DNA from: Distichodus sexfasciatus | Taxonomy: Eukaryota > Chordata > Actinopteri > Characiformes > Distichodontidae | Assembly: GCA_032718565.1 (NCBI GenBank) | Contig: JAVGVS010000408.1 | Span: 124,001-188,000 of the forward strand | Direction of reading: 5' to 3' | Length of the DNA stretch: 64,000 bases | Part shown: positions 25,640 through 38,994 of the stretch, piece after piece | Layout: the number at the start of each line of letters is the position of its first letter | Position numbering within the stretch: position 1 is the first letter of the stretch | Position numbers and translations under genes: made by a program | Notes under the pieces: model-generated | What the model saw: the letters and a program-made list of their open reading frames with translations, nothing else | Told to the model about the DNA's origin: nothing | Database searches by the model: none

Positions 25640-26610
25640 ATATTGCTTCTATTCATGTTAAAGTACAATCATGTTAAGAGCAAAATGCTAATATAGTCAG
25701 CAAAATGCTAGCAACATGCTAATATAGTTAGCATAATGCTAGCAACATGCTGAGCACTCTAGCATCATGATGGCGACAATCTAAAGCTATTTGCTAGCAA
25801 CGCATGCTAATATAGTTAGCATAATGCTAACAATAAACAAAAACGTCATGCTAGCAAATGCTAAGCACTCTGGCATCATGTTAGGGCTGTTCCTGGCAAT
25901 GATGTTGCTAGCAACATGCTAATATAGTTAGCGCCAATCCTGGCAACATGCTAATCAGCTAAACGTCATGCGCTTAACATGCTAATCACACTAACATCAT
26001 GCTGGGAACATGCTACATGTTATTAACAGAATGTTAACCGTTGTATAATGTAGCAAATGCTAATATTATTAGCATCATGCTATACATTCTTTAATATAAT
26101 AAACATAACCCTAGCAACATGCTAATATTGTTAGCATAATGCTATAACTTATACTAAGCATCATGTTAACAGCATTCCTAATGATGTTGCTAACAACATG
26201 CTAATATAGTTAGCATAATAGCAACATGCTAATCGGCTAAACGTCATGCTAGCAACATGCTAAGCACTCTGGCATCATGTTAGAGACATTCCTGAATGAA
26301 GGTGCTAGCAACATGCTAATGTAGTTAGCGCAATACACAGCAACATGCTAATCAGCTAAAAAGCGTCATGCTAGCAACATGCTAATCACTAAGCGTCATG
26401 CTAGGAACATGCTACACATGTTATTAGCAAAATGCTAATATAATTAGCATAATGCTAACAAAATGCTAATATTGTTAGCATTATACTTTAACCATATATG
26501 CGTGCTATTATAATTAGCATAAAGCTGGCGACATGCTAATATTATTAGCATAATACTGTTTTATGCTAATCATGTTGTATCATGCTAACTGTACATGCTA
26601 ATAGCAGGGT
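25640..26610. repeat. ATGCTAAT-type satellite with ~400-bp higher-order unit
   Basis: Nearly 1 kb is built from variants of GCAACATGCTAATATAGTTA and GCATAATGCTA. Above this short period a longer one is visible: CTAAGCACTCTGGCATCATG recurs at about 25861 and 26260, and GGAACATGCTACA recurs at about 26004 and 26403, both about 399 bp apart, with other landmarks in the same order. GCTAACATGCTAAT arrays are a known teleost repeat type. No spacers of unique sequence are present, so it is not a CRISPR. Confidence 0.93.
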
Positions 26611-27265
26611 TGCTAGAGGCGTGGCTTAGGAGCATCATGATAAATCTCGCGAAGACTGATTGGTTGCCTGATTATTTGCCCTGTGCGTCTTAATTTCCCC
26701 CCCACCTCTTTACAAGAGTCATACCACCCCATTCCCGAATGAGCCGCACAATTTGCCACCTCTTTCATGGGTCTACGACAAACGGTACAGGAAGAGTTAT
26801 GCGCCAAAATCGAAGTCAGTGGGGCAACTTTGGGCGCCTTTTCCGCCCCAGGGGCAAAACTTCTACCCTCTTGCGGGTTATGTTCTGACACAGCTTGCAA
26901 GCCTCTTCAAATGTGGTGAATTTGAGATTTCTACAAAATTCCCTCTCTGCGCTACAGTCCGTCAAAGTTGGTCTCAATGTTAAGTCTATGGGACTTTTGG
27001 GGGCGGATAGCACCCCATTCCCGAATAAGGCGCACGATTCGATACCTCATTCATGGGTCTACGACAAACGATGCGGGACTAGTTACGCGCCGAACTTTTA
27101 TACGGAAGAAGATTAAGAAAAAAAATAATAATAATAAACCTGAGAGATAACAATAGTAGTGCTTCGCTTCGCAAGCACCACTAATAATAAAAAACCAGAA
27201 CAATTACAAGAGAGTTCAATAGCACTTGTGCATGGACCCCTAATTACTCAAGTACTACAAACCTT
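26611..27265 (+). repeat. Composite teleost repeat with internal 90-bp duplication
   Basis: The block CCCCATTCCCGAAT ... CATGGGTCTACGACAAACG ... GTTA(T/C)GCGCC occurs at 26726-26812 and again at 27012-27097. It is followed by a stem-loop GTGCTT-CGCTTCGC-AAGCAC (27160-27179), then CCAGAACAATTACAAGAGAG and CACTTGTGCATGGACCCC. The last parts match, in outline, a teleost repeat that usually reads GCACTTCGTGCTTGGGCCC. The reading frames here on both strands are not credible genes. Confidence 0.8.
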
Positions 27266-28079
27266 GATTGGGTGTATTATCAAATCGAAAAAACTGTTTC
27301 AAATGCTGGTTTCGTCTGGATGGAGTAATGCTAAAAGTGCAGGCCAATAATTGTTGGCTTCTTGCTTTCATCTGTCCATTTTGATCCTGCATTTTTTGGT
27401 GCCAGCCCGGATCGGTGCCATCTCTATTTCACTGTCACAAATCCTGGGCAAGAACAACGTACATTGATGGCATTTAGCCAAGGAACTGGATTCTAACAGA
27501 ATTACTGCATGTTGACTTTATGCAGATCCCTGCCGAAGACGGGGCTTTAGACCAACACTGAATCCAATCAGATTTGCATGGAGAATGTGGAATGATGTCA
27601 GCAGGTTCCAGATATACATCCATATGTTGTTGTGGTGGTAATTATCTATTGATCCCCACAAAATTCATATCCACTCCAGGGATGAGTCTAGGCATCCTAT
27701 GTAATTATTCTAGTGACTGACGTTTAAATGTGGGTGTACAATGTTGGCTGATGCAGCTTTATCTGATGACGGCTACTGTGATGGACTAAATGCCATGTAT
27801 CAGCCTAAGTGAAGTGTTTCATTCTCCTAAAAGCTTTTCAATTACAATTTGTAATTCTGACATCTGTGAGGATTCGACTTGGCTTTAATTGTAGCTTTTT
27901 TATTTTGGGAATCTGTACGTGATTCTACACTGCTATTTCGTCTCTTTTGTGCCCTCAGTGACCCTCAAAATCACTCACACTCACACAAACAGACACACAC
28001 AGACATACACACATTCCCCTCTCCAATCCTGATTACATATAAAAGAGTTATTATGAATCAAATTGGCCATGCAAAACAC
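27266..28079. other. Intronic sequence with CA-rich run
   Basis: No gene was recognised. A CACA-rich imperfect run is present at 27975-28015. Confidence 0.5.
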
Positions 28080-28460
28080 AAATGGAAAATATATATTTTA
28101 ATACATTTCTATTTGTGTTTGTGCCCAGCAGCCCGGATTTACCATTCTAGGCAATTTCCTACATGGAAATGTCACCAGTCCCCAATTCAGCATCGTACAA
28201 TAACAAGCAACACGTTGACACATCCAGTGCACACTCAGATCATTCTCTTTTGCATCAACAGTCCCTTGTGCCTTTAAAATTCTGCACTGCTGTAGGAATT
28301 AAGGATCTAAATATTTCTGTACTCACATTGGAAGGGCTAACATCAAGCACACATCAAGCCTATAATAATATGAGTTTATCTAGATTTCTATTCATTAGGA
28401 GGGGAAAGGCAACAACTGATCCTAATCTGGATATCAGTCTCAGATCTTTTATTCTCCAAA
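28080..28460 (+). repeat. Unclassified dispersed repeat, copy A
   Basis: Shares an ordered set of words with 29985-30265: ATACATTTC.ATTTGTG, CAAGCA, TTCTGCA.TGCT and GGAATTAAGGATCTAA, then TCTGTACTCACATTGG against TTCGTACTTGCCTTGG. The two copies are direct and about 1.85 kb apart. They are too diverged to be a recent duplication and look like two old members of one transposon family. Confidence 0.65.
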
Positions 28461-28969
28461 CTCGGAACTGATGGAGGTTAAATTAAATTTGGACTTACTA
28501 CATTTATCTTTTTAGGAGAGACTATAAAACTAATAAAACAAACCCTCAGACCACAGGATGAAGATAAACAGTTTTCTTCCTGTTGTTCCCCCAATAAAGC
28601 CTAAAGCCCCACCATAATGTCCTTTCCTTATAATAACGACTCTGTTGTGCCCATGTGTAAAAATAGTTATTTTTAGCAGCCCCCAGCCCCCGCTCACTAC
28701 TTCATGGCTAGCCTTCTGCACACACTGTTCGCCTGCTCCACCATACTCCCACACACTCATACACACTTTAACACACGCTCACCCTCAGAAACACACCTAC
28801 ACGGTGTACTTTTCCACCGGCGCTTTGTGATCAAGCAGCACTTATCCCAGCAGTCTCTCCATACTCATCCCTACCAGGTAGCTCTCTCTCTTTTTCTTAC
28901 TATGTATGTCTGTGGTGTGTGGGTGTATGAGTATGTGTTTGAGGGGGGGAAACTGACACTTGCTTTTAT
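28461..28969. other. Intronic sequence with CA-rich stretch
   Basis: No gene was recognised. An ACACA-rich stretch occupies 28740-28805. The frames at 28530-28830 follow it and carry no domain. Confidence 0.5.
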
Positions 28970-29190
28970 GTGAGTGAGTGATTATTTGTCATTGTGAACA
29001 CACCACAGCACAGTACACAGTGCACCACAACGGAATGTGACCTCTGCATTTCAGCCATCCATGAAGCACCCGTGGAGCAGTGTTTGGGGACGATACCTTG
29101 CTCATGAGTACCTCAGGGGTACCTTTAGTGGTCTGGGATTTGAAGCGACGCCCTTCCGATCACGGGTTGAACGTCTTAACCATTAAGCTA
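28970..29190 (-). repeat. tRNA-derived SINE (GTGAGTGATT family)
   Basis: A nearly full-length reverse copy with GTGAGTGATTATTTGTCATT, the CACAGCACAG run, GACCTCTGCATTTC, CTTGCTCATGAGTACCTCAG and the head ending CTTAACCATTAAGCT. The tRNA-like part is only moderately decayed. A deletion removes part of the body after CCATGAAGCA. Confidence 0.87.
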
Positions 29191-29984
29191 AGAAATACAT
29201 GTGTATTTGAAAGGAGATGTCTTTCTCCCCTATATAATAAAAAAGCTAGATTTTCGTCAGATTTTTGTAGACTTTTGCCATTGTTAGTGAGATATGATTT
29301 TCTAGCATTTATTTGTAAAACTTCATCAGTTGAAAAAGATTTGGTTATGGAGGCTACAGTTAGGTGTTGCCGTACTAGTATTTAGATCCATCATATAACT
29401 ATGTGAGGGCCTCACTTTTCTACTAAAACTGTGAATTTTAGAACAAGAGTTGCTTGGTTATTTCCTAAGTAAAATCTGCAGACTAAGACTAGCTGGTGCA
29501 GACTCAGTGCAGAGTACATGGGTAATTCAGGAATTTAGAAATTCAGAAAACACCAGAGATAAAACAGAAGTAATGCAGCGCAGCAGCGACAAGCTCACAC
29601 TTCAGCAGGACAAATGAACAAGTGATGCAACATGTGTTGTTCCATGTTTTACGGCTGCCGCTGCCACTGCTGAGATTACACACACACCCCCTAGCAGTGT
29701 TATTGACATAAAATTCCCAGCACTGCTGCTGAGTCTCATACACCTTCAGCTCAACCCCTCCCACCCTGTCAGGGTCACCACTGAGAAGAGAAAGGGCAAG
29801 CACCTAAATAATATAAGGTCTTCTTGGGTCCTGCGGTCAGAGCCTGACCTGTGGTGAATACTGTAGAATAGAGGATTCAAAGTGTGACTGCCCACCGTTC
29901 AGATTTTTTATACCCCTGTAAAGAGGGCTTACATCACAAAGCAACATGGCACCAACAAAACAGAAGGAGCACACAAACAGGAAA
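29191..29984. other. Intronic sequence, nothing recognised
   Basis: No gene or defined repeat was recognised. Confidence 0.5.
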
Positions 29985-30265
29985 AAATAATACATTTCAA
30001 TTTGTGCTGGTACACCACAAACAATTTAAATTACCAGGGCAGCAGCTCCCCAACTACCTACATCAATAACAAGCACCAACAAGTAACACTGCTCTTTTAC
30101 GTCTACTTTCCCATGTGCCAAAATTCTGCATTGCTTTGGGAATTAAGGATCTAATTCTTTCGTACTTGCCTTGGGAGGAGTAAAGACAGTATCCAGCCTC
30201 TAATAATAAAAGCACTATTTATTAAGCACGGACAACAACAGATCTCGATCCAAACCTTAATCTGA
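29985..30265 (+). repeat. Unclassified dispersed repeat, copy B
   Basis: Partner of 28080-28460, with the same landmark order around GGAATTAAGGATCTAA (30139-30154). It lacks some of the middle sequence present in copy A. Confidence 0.65.
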
Positions 30266-30669
30266 CAAACACTTATTTCGATGTGCATTTTAATATTTTA
30301 TCATCTTTATGAGATGGTGACATTTTTGTATATAAATAGCTGACCATTTCATAGCCATCATTGGACCTACTGTGTAAGATTACACAATATACTGTATTAT
30401 CCAAGAATTCTTCATTTTTTGTGAAGAGGTTTGACCAGAATAATGAACACAATGTTTACACACAAGTCAAATGCTTCAGGTACTAAAATCAAGCTATCAT
30501 CCCAATAGCATCCCAGCATTCATTCAAACACCTTCAGATTGTATTGCCCAATATGCTCAATTCCAGATAACTGACATTATACACAAGGCACAAACGTGCC
30601 ATCACATAGAACTTTTACTAGTAGTAATGACATTGATCGAGTTGCAGGATAATACAGAGCAAGAGAATG
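30266..30669. other. Intronic sequence, nothing recognised
   Basis: AT-rich sequence with no identified feature. Confidence 0.5.
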
Positions 30670-30671
30670 TA

Positions 30672-31485
30672 CAGGACTGTGCAAAAGGTTTAGGCAGGTG
30701 TGAAAAAATGCTGTAAACAAAGAATGCTTTCAGAAATATAAATAATGATTGTTTATTTTTTATCAATTTACAAAATGCAAAGTGAGCGAACAAAAGAAAA
30801 CCTAAATCAAATCAATATTTGGTGTTACTACCTTTTGCCTTCAAACCAGCATCAATTTTTATAGGTACACTTGCACAAAGTCAGGGATTTTGTAGGATTA
30901 CAGTCATTATATTATTTTGTAGGATTATAGATCTGTGGTTAGTTCTCCAAGATGTTTGGAACAACCTACCAGCCGAGTTCCTTCAAAAACTGTGTGCAAG
31001 TGTACCTAGAATTGAAACTGTTTTGAAGGCAAAGGGTAGTCACACCAAATATTGATTTGATTTAAATTTCTCTTTTGTTCATTCACTGCATTTTGTTGAT
31101 TGATGAAAATAAATGTGACCCGATCTGCCGTAATGAGTCGGAAGTCGGCGTTCTATTTATTTAGATACGGGCCGATTATGTTGACAAACATCAAAAATAT
31201 CGATTTTTCTTTTTTGGTCTTATATGAAAGAAAAGGTCTTCAAAATTAATCTGGTCTCCAAAAAAGAAAAATTGCTATTTTTGTGATGTTTTTCAACATA
31301 ATCGGAAAAAGAAAAATTGCTATTTTTGTGATGTTTTTCAACATAATCGGCCTGTATCTAAATAAATAGAACGCCGACAATGGGATCCGCAGATCGGGTC
31401 ACAAATGATGAACACTTCCGTTTTTGAAAGCATTCTTTGTTTACAGCATTTTTTCACACCTGCCTAAAACTTTTGCACAGTACTG
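30672..31485. mobile_element. Tc1-like element, deleted inside, with TA duplication
   Basis: The ends are inverted repeats. The left begins CAGGACTGTGCAAAAGGTTT and the right, reverse-complemented, begins CAGTACTGTGCAAAAGTTTT. The similarity continues inward through AGGCAGGTGTGAAAAAATGC, CATTTTGT, AATCAAATCAATATTTGGTG and AGGTACACTTGCACA for roughly 200 bp. TA flanks both sides (30670-30671 and 31486-31487), the mariner/Tc1 target duplication. The transposase gene is gone. About 288 bp of the length is a later insertion. Confidence 0.92.
31115..31402. mobile_element. Nested 288-bp element with long inverted repeats
   Basis: Inserted in the right arm of the Tc1-like element. The ends read GTGACCCGATCTGC and GCAGATCGGGTCAC. 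The inverted repeat extends about 90 bp inward through GTCGGCGTTCTATTTATTTA and GCCGATTATGTTGA. The flanks are AAAT on both sides (31111-31114 and 31403-31406), a likely 4-bp target duplication. The right arm holds a direct tandem duplication of about 45 bp ending CAACATAATCGG. No coding capacity. I cannot place the superfamily. Confidence 0.85.
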
Positions 31486-31620
31486 TAGGTTCAAATCCAG
31501 CACCACCAGCAATACCATCATTTAACCCCTAATTTCATTTAAATTAGGAAGTGTGCATCACTCTTGATAAGACTGTCCTCTAAATAATATGAATGTAACT
31601 GTAACATTGTAACATTGGGT

Positions 31621-31676
31621 TCTGTTGGAGAACGCCAAAATGTTTAAATATAAACATTTTTACATTCTCCAACAGA
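31621..31676. repeat. Imperfect 56-nt hairpin
   Basis: Outer arms TCTGTTGGAGA and TCTCCAACAGA are exact reverse complements. Inside, AAATGTTT and AAACATTT also pair, leaving an AT-rich terminal loop and a six-against-six internal loop. The size is like a small pre-miRNA or a very short MITE. I see no target duplication. Confidence 0.75.
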
Positions 31677-32645
31677 CTACTGAACACAGCAAGAAAACTG
31701 GGCAACCGTTTTGTCTCGACACCTTATTGACATCGCTTGACATCCTTGCCTGAGGAAATGATCATGCTGTCGTCCCTCCCTGTGACAACATGGCCGTCAG
31801 AAAACAAGGTCCTACATCAAGTTTTGGACCTGAGCCCAAGTCCTTGCTACAAGGCACAACTCCAAACTGCCAAAGCAGAGCTTTTCCCAGATTCCTCTTG
31901 GGGAAGACTGACTCATTTTCTATAGCTTTAGGGCACCCAAGAAACTAGCACAGCAGACACACCTGCTATCAGGGGAAGCTCTAAACGAAAGCTCGTCACG
32001 CTAATTTAGGAGTCAATGCCGGATATCACGTTAGGAAAATACCTCGTTGCCTGAGGGGCTTTTAAACTGGTGAGAAATCGCTGTACCAAAAACTCGCTAA
32101 CAAAGTCCAAAAGGGGTGGCCCCAATTGATGGGAAGACAGGTAGGGCCTCAGTAGGGGAATGGTAATGGTTTCAGAGAGAAAAAAGGGACCAACCTTACG
32201 TTATTAGAGGTGTAATCTAATTTCCTATGAGGTTTCATTCTTTGCAGTTGGGGTGTGAGGTGATTGGATTTTTCCAACTGAATTCTCTTTTTCACGCCTA
32301 TTAAGGTTTGTGAGGTTTGAGGTTTGTGAGGGTGTGTATGTGTGTGAGAGAATTACATTTATAAACAAATACAATTAAAACCAAAAACATTTTTTCTGCA
32401 ACATGTGTTACAGGTGCACGTCTTCTTCAAATAACGCATATCTCAACCACTTAATAATGACTATCAATGCATTTGACTTATAGAGTGCTTTTCAGGAAGT
32501 ACTCCAAAGTTTTTAAAAATAAATATACAGAAAAAGAACAAAATATACATTAAACAAATCTTATCAAGCACCATACATCTAATGGAGATATAAAAACAGC
32601 TGTGTGATGGATGTGTATATGTGTGTTTGTGAGTCTCACACTCAC
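31677..32645. other. Intron sequence next to RAB26 exon 2
   Basis: No feature besides a TGTGTGTG-rich stretch before the exon (32330-32345 and 32607-32640). Confidence 0.6.
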
Positions 32646-32756
32646 CCTGAAGTCAATGCCCACGGTGGAGATGAAACTGCCGGCCAGAAAGGCTCCGTCT
32701 TTGAAGCGCACCAGCAGACAGGTCTTCCCCACCCCCGAGTCCCCTACCAGCATCAC
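32646..32756 (-). CDS. rab26: RAB26 coding exon 2 (P-loop and switch I)
   Basis: This exon has 37 codons, residues 60-96 of the predicted protein. It contains the P-loop GDSGVGKT at residues 64-71, with the nucleotide-binding Lys70 and Thr71, and the switch I segment STVGIDF with the conserved Thr90. The words [13 protein letters not shown] favour Rab26. As I recall the closest paralogue, Rab37, that segment differs there (FLIQFKDGAFLSG), so Rab37 is less likely. The acceptor is a CT-rich stretch ending CCAG, with the exon starting at GTG (32756). The donor is AGG followed by GTGAGT at 32645. Both ends are phase 0, so the exon is symmetric and joins exon 1 without disturbing the frame. Guanine-specificity motifs, the WDTAGQE switch II motif and the C-terminal cysteines belong to later exons that I could not find at lower coordinates. 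Confidence 0.95.
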
Positions 32757-33232
32757 CTGGAGCACAGACAGTCCAGAACTGTTGATTCTACAGATACACA
32801 ACTATAACACACACATCAGTTGTGTCCCATGAGTGTGTCACAGAGCACAGAGAGTCCTTGACTGGTCCCTATGACACACACACATAAACACATACACACA
32901 GTCTCCCATGAGTGCTTCCTTTAGCACAGTGTATGACGATCTAAGCTCGCACATACACAGCCCCAGGGTGATTTGCACCTCAAATAGCTCATTACTGACA
33001 CGCTCCAATGAACATCATGGTTTCAAAAGCACAAGTTTAGCTCAAAGGAAAAAAAAAGTCAAAGAAAGGCGTTGCCTATTTTTAGCCCCAGCTTAGATGC
33101 ACCGATCCTTAATCACTGACACGATACATCAAATAAAAACAGATTATTGCCAAAAATGTCCATCACACTCTTACTCTTACCAGGAGCAGCTAGGACGTCA
33201 AAAATGTCAAAGATACTCATCTCACTTCTCAC

Positions 33233-34637
33233 TAGTGCTGTAGTTCTCGAGACCGGTCTCGAGACCAATTTTTTGTGGTCTCGGTCTTGTCTTGGTCTCG
33301 ACTCTATTTGGTCTCTGTCTTGTCTTGGTCTCGGACATAGCGGTCTCGATGGGATGGGGAAAAAAAGAGAAAACAGCGCATCCTCACAGAACAGTATCAT
33401 TATTTATTACGCGCCTCAATTCAAATGCAACCAGTCAGATGCATCTATTTTAAAAACCTTACATTGTATACATTTTCTCAACGGACACTGCCAGCGCTTC
33501 ACAGTCCACACACATCATACGCATCGCGTCATAGCGAAGTCGGCAAAGAAATGTCCGAAAATGTCCGCGATGTCTGCAGTAATTAACTTTGGCTTTACAG
33601 AGCACAGATAGTATATTTGCCAAACGTCCCAGAAAAAGAAACATTCTGCTGTATGCCGATTTTGCACTGTAAAAGGTAAAATAACTAACTACAAGATCGT
33701 TGACTAGCCAAAAGCTAAATATATGGTTAAGAACGATAAATATACGGTTAAGAATATATATGGTTATATGATGTATTTGTGTACCTATCTGGTATTTGTT
33801 TGTGTGGGTGTATTGTTTAATTATTACAGTGGTGTTATTTGACATAATAAATCATCATTGATTTTATATAGCACCTGTCTATGGGCACTGTGTTGAGCAA
33901 GCATTCGTTTTATACCATATGGTAAGTAATTTTAGTGATGTTGATATCGAAATGTAAAGATTACAGTGGGACAATTCCAGTTTATCTATTAATGGATACA
34001 ACATAGTCTATAGCATAGTTATAATTCAAATAAATTAGGTATTTCACATTCATTAGAAAGCACTGTCTTGGAGGTGCAAGTCAATCTGGAGGCTCATTCT
34101 CTTCAATTCAAATCATTACATAGCCATATTCACTGTGTTGGGTTTGCATTGGATTGTGCTTACCCGAGGCCCCTTTCCCTGGTAAAAGAAACTTAATATA
34201 AACATCTTTCTGGTACATCCCATCTCTTTCCCTTGACGAGGTCTGATAAAATGGTTATAGGAGAGGATTGCTGAAAATATTATTTTCCATCAGGCCTCGT
34301 AACTATGACAAATATGGGAGATTTTAAATGAGAGACATATGGACAATATAATTCAAAAGATAACATGAATTTGATTTAATGAGTAATGACACTTTACAGC
34401 AATGCCTTTTTTCTCTACAGTTGATCTGAGTAATGTGATGTTGATTCTAGGCCTAGTCTGTTTTCGGTCTTTGTCTTGGTCTCAACCAGCCTTGGTCTTG
34501 GAATCGCTTTGTGTGTCTTGGTCTTGGTCTTGGTCTCGGTCTTGGTACCCTCAAGTCTCGGTAGTGTCTTGGTCTTGATACTCTCCGGTCTCGGCAATGT
34601 CTTGGTCTCGGTTTAGGCGGTCTTGACTACAACACTA
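33233..34637. mobile_element. Non-autonomous hAT element (1,405 bp) with 8-bp duplication
   Basis: The ends are TAGTGCTGTAG and CTACAACACTA (reverse complement TAGTGTTGTAG), a hAT-type terminus. The exact 8-bp duplication CTTCTCAC flanks it at 33225-33232 and 34638-34645. Both subterminal regions are packed with GGTCTCG and GGTCTTG words, inverted relative to each other, like hAT subterminal binding arrays. The centre has a frame (33147-33611, plus) that continues in phase past its stop with a CxxC pair (CRFC, near 33654-33665), possibly a decayed BED-finger start of transposase. No functional transposase remains. Confidence 0.93.
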
Positions 34638-34840
34638 CTTCTCACAAACATATACATATACGTTCTTTTGCTTCCAGACTCCACAGAAAATGATTTATGT
34701 TATTATTGTTATTATTATTATTATGTGTTACGTTACATTATTATAAATTATTATTACTTTATTAAGATTAATTGTATGTTTAAAATGTTTTTTTTGTTTT
34801 TTTTTACTAAGACAAAATAAATACTAAAATGAAAGTGAAT

Positions 34841-34986
34841 GTGAGTGATTATTCGTCATTGTGAGCATGGCGCAGCAAAGCACACTGTGCACCACAGCCA
34901 GATGTGACCTCTGCATTTGGTCCATCCTTGAAGGAGCAGTGGACAGCTGACATGGGAAGTGCCGGGATAGCAGTGCCAGCTGCCCT
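34841..34986 (-). repeat. tRNA-derived SINE (GTGAGTGATT family), truncated
   Basis: Keeps the first part of the family from GTGAGTGATTATTCGTCATT to CATGGGAAGTGCC. The tRNA-like head is absent. Confidence 0.82.
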
Positions 34987-38843
<3,857 letters not shown>

Positions 38844-38874
38844 ATTTTACCGTCATATATATATGTATATATGA

Positions 38875-38921
<47 letters not shown>

Positions 38922-38994
38922 GATATATATGTATATATATATATATGTATATATATATATGACGGTAAAATCGACATATATATGACGGTAAAAT
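38844..38994. repeat. Palindromic AT-rich element with ATTTTACCGTC ends
   Basis: ATTTTACCGTC at 38844-38854 is inverted as GACGGTAAAAT at 38961-38971, and that end is repeated again at 38984-38994 after CGACATATATAT. Between lies about 105 bp of TA-rich sequence. This is either a very small foldback element or an expanded TA repeat within a palindrome. Confidence 0.85.

Larger units (their letters stand above)
1..32645 (-). other. rab26: Probable RAB26 intron 2 (incomplete)
   Basis: Exon 2 ends with a clean donor at 32645, so transcription must continue to lower coordinates. I looked by eye on the minus strand for the following family segments NKVLDVDG, WDTAGQERF, YDVTNK and LLGNK and found no convincing match. 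I infer that exon 3 lies beyond the left edge. The intron would then exceed 32 kb, which is long for a Rab gene but possible in a repeat-rich fish genome. A short exon of 40-70 bp could have been missed. Confidence 0.6.

Noticed and set aside
25640..26610. CRISPR-like or other spacer array
   Set aside because: The units are variable AT-rich words with no unique spacers, in a vertebrate genome.
32646..32756. Assignment of exon 2 to RAB37 in place of RAB26
   Set aside because: [13 protein letters not shown] and the MSRKK...FYDIAFK first exon fit Rab26. As recalled, Rab37 has FLIQFKDGAFLSG and a different N-terminus.
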